In this document: positions 59,113 through 64,000 of the stretch, piece after piece
Position numbering within the stretch: the first letter of the stretch is position 1
Layout of the letters: each line of letters begins with the position of its first letter
Origin: Cronobacter turicensis z3032
GTDB lineage: Bacteria; Pseudomonadota; Gammaproteobacteria; Enterobacterales; Enterobacteriaceae
DNA length: 64,000 bases
Assembly: GCA_000027065.2 (NCBI GenBank)
Contig: FN543093.2
Span: 376,074 to 440,073 of the forward strand
Reading direction: 5' to 3'
The notes under the pieces: generated by a model
Database searches by the model: none
What the model was told of the DNA's origin: nothing
Seen by the model: only the letters and a program-made list of their open reading frames with translations
Translations under genes and position numbers: made by a program

Positions 59113-59751
59113 ATGTTTAAACGTCTTTTAATGGTCGCCATGCTGGTGATTGCACCGCTTGCCACTGCTGCTGCCGCGGCGGATCAATCCAACCCGTATA
59201 AGCTGATGGACGAGGCGGCAAAGAAAACGTTTGACCGTCTGAAAAATGAACAGCCGCAAATCCGTCAGAACCCGAACTACCTGCGCGATATTGTCGATCA
59301 GGAACTGCTGCCGTATGTCCAGGTGAAATACGCCGGCGCGCTGGTGCTGGGCCGCTATTACAAAGAAGCGACCCCGGCGCAGCGTGAAGCCTATTTCGCT
59401 GCGTTTCGCGAATACCTGAAACAGGCCTACGGTCAGGCACTGGCGATGTACCACGGCCAGACTTACCAGATTGCGCCGGAGCAGCCGCTGGGCGACGCTA
59501 ATATCGTGCCGATTCGCGTCACCATCGTCGATCCGAACGGTCGTCCGCCGGTACGTCTGGATTTTCAGTGGCGTAAAAACAGCCAGACCGGTCACTGGCA
59601 GGCGTATGACATGATCGCCGAAGGCGTGAGCATGATTACGACCAAACAGAATGAGTGGAGCGATCTGCTGCGCCAGAAAGGCATCGACGGCCTGACCGAG
59701 CAGTTGAAATCCATTTCTCGTCAGCCGATTACGCTGGATCAGAAACAGTAA
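59113..59751 (+). CDS. mlaC: Phospholipid-binding periplasmic shuttle MlaC
   Basis: Carries phospholipid between the outer-membrane MlaA-porin complex and the inner-membrane MlaFEDB complex. It has 212 residues, one more than E. coli, with a signal peptide ([22 protein letters not shown], cut near residue 22). The conserved mature sequence has [53 protein letters not shown]. The stop overlaps the mlaB start by one base (TAATG). Confidence 0.96.
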   Translation: MFKRLLMVAMLVIAPLATAAAAADQSNPYKLMDEAAKKTFDRLKNEQPQIRQNPNYLRDIVDQELLPYVQVKYAGALVLGRYYKEATPAQREAYFAAFREYLKQAYGQALAMYHGQTYQIAPEQPLGDANIVPIRVTIVDPNGRPPVRLDFQWRKNSQTGHWQAYDMIAEGVSMITTKQNEWSDLLRQKGIDGLTEQLKSISRQPITLDQKQ

Positions 59752-60053
59752 TGTCCGCGGAACTGGACTGGGAGCGTCAAGGAGCGCAGTTGCGCTTAAA
59801 CGGCACCCTGGATCGCGAAACGCTGCTGCCCCTATGGGAGCAACGGCAGTCTCTCACTGACGGCTTGCAGCGCATCGATCTGAGCGGCCTCGCCCGCGTC
59901 GATACTGCCGGGCTGGCGCTGCTGGTGCATCTGGTGGCGCTGACCCAGGCGGGCGGACGTGGCGTGAAGCTTGAAGGAATGAGCGAGAATCTGACGACGC
60001 TTGCGAAACTTTACAACCTGCCGGAAAACCTTCTGCCGACCTCGACAGACTAA
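59751..60053 (+). CDS. mlaB: Lipid asymmetry maintenance protein MlaB (STAS domain)
   Basis: Cytoplasmic STAS-domain protein that binds MlaF and stabilises the transporter. The start at 59751 ([16 protein letters not shown]) overlaps the mlaC stop and gives 100 residues, three more than E. coli. The STAS fold pattern is visible in IDLSGLARVDTAGLALLVHLVALTQ, whose conserved Thr is expected at the MlaF interface. It is last in mlaFEDCB; a strong terminator follows and separates it from ibaG. Confidence 0.95.
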   Translation: MSAELDWERQGAQLRLNGTLDRETLLPLWEQRQSLTDGLQRIDLSGLARVDTAGLALLVHLVALTQAGGRGVKLEGMSENLTTLAKLYNLPENLLPTSTD

Positions 60054-60074
60054 TATTTTCAGCACGTTACTGAT

Positions 60075-60108
60075 AAAGCCCCGTCCGTGTCCCCGGCGGG
60101 GCTTTTTT
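60075..60108 (+). terminator. Rho-independent terminator of the mla operon
   Basis: AAGCCCCG (60076-60083) pairs with CGGGGCTT (60097-60104) over a 13-nt loop, followed by TTTTTT. It lies about 20 nt past the mlaB stop. Confidence 0.9.
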
Positions 60109-60177
60109 GCTTGTTTAAGACAGCGCCACTTTGCTCTAAGATGTTGGGCTGTTTTCACTGAATAATGAATAAAGCCC

Positions 60178-60435
60178 ATGGAAAATCATGAAATTCAGAC
60201 GGTGCTGATGAATGCACTGCCTCTCCAGGAAGTCCACGTCTCCTCCGGCGATGGCAGCCACTTTCAGGTCATTGCTGTGGGTGAGCTGTTTGGTGCCATG
60301 AGCCGCGTGAAGAAACAGCAGGCGGTCTACGGCCCGCTGATGGAGTTCATCGCCGATAACCGCATTCATGCGGTCTCCATCAAAACGTTTACGCCCCAGG
60401 AATGGGAACGCGAGCGCAAACTCAACGGTTTTTGA
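60178..60435 (+). CDS. ibaG: BolA family protein IbaG
   Basis: BolA-like protein linked to acid response and to iron-sulfur trafficking with monothiol glutaredoxin GrxD. It has 85 residues, one more than E. coli ([21 protein letters not shown]). The BolA fold and the iron-ligating His in [25 protein letters not shown] and [12 protein letters not shown] are recognisable. It is 52 nt upstream of murA, in the same direction, and probably cotranscribed with it, as in E. coli. Confidence 0.95.
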   Translation: MENHEIQTVLMNALPLQEVHVSSGDGSHFQVIAVGELFGAMSRVKKQQAVYGPLMEFIADNRIHAVSIKTFTPQEWERERKLNGF

Positions 60436-60472
60436 GCTGTGGGCGTTACGCCGACAGCAATTGATTGAATAA

Positions 60473-61747
<1,275 letters not shown>

Positions 61748-61777
61748 CGCCTGCTCCGCCAGTGCAGAGCCTGCGAT

Positions 61778-61827
61778 AAGCCTGTCGGGAACGCTGATAC
61801 TCAGCCGCTCCCGGCAGGCTTTTTTTT
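61778..61827 (+). terminator. Rho-independent terminator of murA
   Basis: A 13-bp stem (AAGCCTGTCGGGA with TCCCGGCAGGCTT, one G-U pair) encloses an 18-nt loop and ends in TTTTTTT. It lies 30 nt past the murA stop and has no U tract on the other strand, so it serves murA only. Confidence 0.92.
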
Positions 61828-61860
61828 ATGGATTGAGGAAAAGCGGTGATTTCGGCGGCG

Positions 61861-62124
61861 TCAGCGATGACGAATCAAACGCGAGCGATCGATAAATTCG
61901 TGTGTGATCGGATCGTGATAGCGTGAAGGCCAGATGATCCACGGCTCGGTGCCCAGCGCCTCGGCAATGATTTTCTCGCCGCGCGGCCAGGGGCGCGTCA
62001 GCGCATTGGCGAGTGTTGATGAACTCAGGCCTGCTTTACGAGACTCCGCGGCCAGTGATGAGCCTTTCTTGCGTAGCGCGGCGACAATATCGGCGGGGTG
62101 CCAGTCGATAAACTTACGTTCCAT
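61861..62124 (-). CDS. sfsB: Ner-like DNA-binding transcriptional regulator SfsB (Nlp)
   Basis: Small DNA-binding protein of 87 residues related to phage Mu Ner and to E. coli SfsB (92 residues; maltose and sugar fermentation stimulation in cya mutants). The helix-turn-helix covers about residues 8-45 (WHPADIVAALRKKGSSLAAESRKAGLSSSTLANALTRPWPRGEK). The C-terminal part, WIIWPSRYHDP, is conserved. A perfect palindrome overlaps its putative start site (62159-62177), suggesting autoregulation. Targets beyond itself are unknown. Convergent with murA. Confidence 0.9.
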   Translation of the reverse strand: MERKFIDWHPADIVAALRKKGSSLAAESRKAGLSSSTLANALTRPWPRGEKIIAEALGTEPWIIWPSRYHDPITHEFIDRSRLIRHR

Positions 62125-62158
62125 GCTTCCTCCCTGTTACGGCATTAAAACCCCTGTG

Positions 62159-62177
62159 CAGTTCCCGGGGGGAACTG
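62159..62177. promoter_or_regulatory. Palindromic operator candidate at the sfsB promoter
   Basis: CAGTTCCC and GGGAACTG form a perfect 8-bp inverted repeat around GGG. A TATAAA (62186-62191, minus strand) could be the -10, placing the start point within or next to the palindrome, 35-50 nt before the sfsB start codon. Binding there would repress transcription; SfsB itself is the obvious candidate. Confidence 0.55.
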
Positions 62178-62410
62178 ATTGATCATTTATAACACAAAAT
62201 TTTCTAAATGGTTCCAGTTAGTTTTGGTCGTATTCAAAAGTGTGCTTATAACCACAAAGAAAATGTAAGTACTGAAATGGCTGATGAACGAAACGATCCG
62301 TGTCTCGGCGCGGGCGATCCTGAAGAGGTGTAACAGAAAAGAAGAGAAAACAGACAGGCGTTATGGGAAATTTTATGGGCTTCGCTTTCATAACGCACAG
62401 TGATAAAAGC
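62178..62410. other. sfsB-ispB intergenic region
   Basis: Region without a gene. It holds the sfsB promoter region on the left. A 16-nt sequence (62231-62246) is repeated exactly upstream of gltB at 43293-43308. An 8-bp inverted repeat (GCGTTATG at 62358-62365, CATAACGC at 62389-62396) lies near the ispB end. I see no ribosome-binding site or coding signal. Confidence 0.45.
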
Positions 62411-62438
62411 GGAAATATTTCCGCGCCAGCTGGCGCGG
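62411..62438 (-). terminator. Stem-loops downstream of ispB
   Basis: CCGCGCCAGCTGGCGCGG (62421-62438) is a perfect 18-bp palindrome, and GGAAATATTTCC (62411-62422) overlaps its left end. It lies eight bases past the ispB stop. On the minus strand the U tract comes only later (GCTTTTATC), so termination is less certain. Confidence 0.6.
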
Positions 62439-62445
62439 AGTAGCG

Positions 62446-63417
62446 TTAGTGGTCGCGCTGGACCGACATATGCGCCAGCGCAATCAGGGCGTCGCGCCAG
62501 GGGGAAGGGGAGAGAATTTCAAGCGCGGCGATGGCTTTATCTGCTTCTTCTTCAGCACGCGTGCGCGTCCACTCCAGCGAGCCGCAGGCCGCCATCGTTT
62601 CCAGCACCGGATCCAACAGATGACGCCCGTTGCCTTGTTCGATCGCCTCGCGGATCATCTGCGCCTGCGCCGGCGTACCGTTGTGCATCGCGTGCAGCAG
62701 CGGAAGCGTCGGTTTGCCTTCGTTAAGATCGTCACCGACGTTTTTACCGAGGCGTTCGCCATCAGCGCTGTAATCCAGCAGATCGTCGATCAGCTGGAAT
62801 GCGGTGCCAAGATAGCGGCCATAATCCTGCAATGCGCGCTCCTGCGCTTCGCTGGCGCCTGCCAGGATGCCGGAACACTGCGCCGCCGCCTCGAAGAGCC
62901 GTGCGGTTTTGCTGTAAATAACGCGCATGTAGCTCTCTTCGGTGATGTCGGGATCGTTCACGTTCATCAACTGAAGCACTTCGCCTTCAGCGATCACGTT
63001 GACTGCTTCGGACATCACTTCAAGCACTTTGATCGATCCCAGGCTCGTCATCATCTGAAACGCGCGGGTGTAAATAAAATCTCCCACCAGAACGCTGGCG
63101 GCGTTGCCGAAGGCGGCATTCGCCGTTGCTTTTCCGCGACGCATATCCGATTCATCCACCACGTCGTCATGCAGCAGCGTGGCGGTGTGGATAAATTCAA
63201 TGAGCGCGGCGATAGTGACATGCGCTTTCCCCTCATAACCCAGTGCGCGCGCAGCGAGCACCGCGATCATCGGGCGAATGCGTTTGCCGCCGCCGCTGAC
63301 AATGTAATAGCCCAGCTGATTGATAAGCTGTACGTCGGAATTGAGCTGTTCAAGGATGGTCGCGTTGACACCGGCCATATCTTGCGCGGTTAACTCATTA
63401 ATTTTTTCTAAATTCAT
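62446..63417 (-). CDS. ispB: Octaprenyl diphosphate synthase IspB
   Basis: Trans-prenyltransferase that makes the C40 side chain of ubiquinone and menaquinone; essential. The start at 63417 (MNLEKINELTAQDMAGVNA) gives 323 residues, equal to E. coli; 47 in-frame codons upstream enter the promoter region and are not used. The two aspartate-rich motifs are LLHDDVVDESD (first, about 84-92) and LIDDLLDYSAD (second, about 211-220). It is divergent from rplU across 257 nt. Confidence 0.98.
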   Translation of the reverse strand: MNLEKINELTAQDMAGVNATILEQLNSDVQLINQLGYYIVSGGGKRIRPMIAVLAARALGYEGKAHVTIAALIEFIHTATLLHDDVVDESDMRRGKATANAAFGNAASVLVGDFIYTRAFQMMTSLGSIKVLEVMSEAVNVIAEGEVLQLMNVNDPDITEESYMRVIYSKTARLFEAAAQCSGILAGASEAQERALQDYGRYLGTAFQLIDDLLDYSADGERLGKNVGDDLNEGKPTLPLLHAMHNGTPAQAQMIREAIEQGNGRHLLDPVLETMAACGSLEWTRTRAEEEADKAIAALEILSPSPWRDALIALAHMSVQRDH

Positions 63418-63497
63418 CGCAAAAGTCTGGCTATCGTCCTGTTTACCACAGTCTGTAAGGGAGAAGGTAAGGATCGTGGATTCTAAATGTAGTACAG

Positions 63498-63526
63498 ATT
63501 GTACCGGAAAAACGCGGCAGATAAAC
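63498..63526 (-). promoter_or_regulatory. Candidate promoter of ispB
   Basis: On the minus strand TACAAT (63498-63503) is a good -10; upstream, GTTTAT or TTTATC at the right distance is a weak -35. The leader would be about 75 nt. The -10 fits well, the -35 does not, so confidence is modest. Confidence 0.4.
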
Positions 63527-63574
63527 GCCGCCGTCACGGTTGTGTTTTTTTTCCGCACCGAACAACAAACGGGC

Positions 63575-63603
63575 TTGTCAAAGCGTCCCGATTTGCGTAA
63601 TAT
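63575..63603 (+). promoter_or_regulatory. Promoter of rplU
   Basis: TTGTCA (63575-63580) and TAATAT (63598-63603) are spaced by exactly 17 bp and followed by a GC-rich discriminator (TCGCGCCC), the mark of growth-rate-controlled ribosomal promoters. Transcription would start near 63611, about 64 nt before rplU. Confidence 0.82.
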
Positions 63604-63629
63604 TCGCGCCCTATTGTGAATATTTATAG

Positions 63630-63986
<357 letters not shown>

Positions 63987-64000
63987 GACCTGAGGAGAGA

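Overview
The window is ordinary chromosomal backbone of a gamma-proteobacterium of the order Enterobacterales. Gene order and protein lengths follow Escherichia coli K-12 almost gene for gene from yhdT to rplU. Three differences point to a relative such as Cronobacter or Enterobacter: aroQ-msrQ-msrP lie between acuI and accB, the nan/yhc sialic-acid block between sspB and gltD is absent and an autotransporter stands there, and an aldehyde dehydrogenase lies between aaeB and yhcO. Base composition looks GC-rich (high fifties percent by eye). The genus is inference; Cronobacter is my best guess. I saw no tRNA, rRNA, IS element, prophage, integron or CRISPR array.

Layout. 1-7.7 kb: fatty-acid biotin carboxylase (accBC), type II dehydroquinase, periplasmic methionine sulfoxide repair (msrPQ), acuI and the RNA-decay regulator csrD. 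8-18 kb: mreBCD, maf, rng, yhdP and tldD, covering cell shape, envelope and RNA processing. 18-24.2 kb: aaeR divergent from the aaeXAB aromatic-acid efflux pump, then an aldehyde dehydrogenase and a barstar-like gene. 24.2-31.6 kb: two tandem YhcN-type secreted peptides, argR, mdh, degS, degQ, zapG and zapE. 31.6-34.2 kb: rplM-rpsI and sspAB. 34.2-37.1 kb: an autotransporter behind an AT-rich upstream region, the only clearly accessory segment. 37-48.7 kb: gltBD (glutamate synthase), yhcC, arcB, the small RNA arcZ, elbB and mtgA. 48.7-56.7 kb: the npr-rapZ-ptsN-hpf-rpoN-lptBAC-kdsCD-yrbG string on the minus strand, joining nitrogen PTS, sigma-54, LPS transport and Kdo synthesis. 56.9-63.4 kb: mlaFEDCB (retrograde phospholipid transport), ibaG, murA, sfsB and ispB. 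63.6 kb to the end: rplU.

All long genes are intact, and I found no frameshift or broken gene. Several starts were moved inward from the longest open frame on ribosome-binding sites and family length (accC, aroQ, csrD, mreB, yhdP, aaeA, gltB, kdsD, hpf, lptA, ispB and others).

The most informative signals are non-coding: the ArcZ small RNA antisense to the arcB 3' end, with a 26-bp palindrome over its promoter; tandem ArgR boxes and a CRP-like site upstream of gltBD; CRP-like sites upstream of aaeXAB/aaeR and yhcN; two mutually exclusive hairpins between hpf and ptsN; a structured mreB leader; and a palindrome at the sfsB promoter. I found no wholly new multi-gene system. The autotransporter locus is the best candidate for uncharacterised biology.
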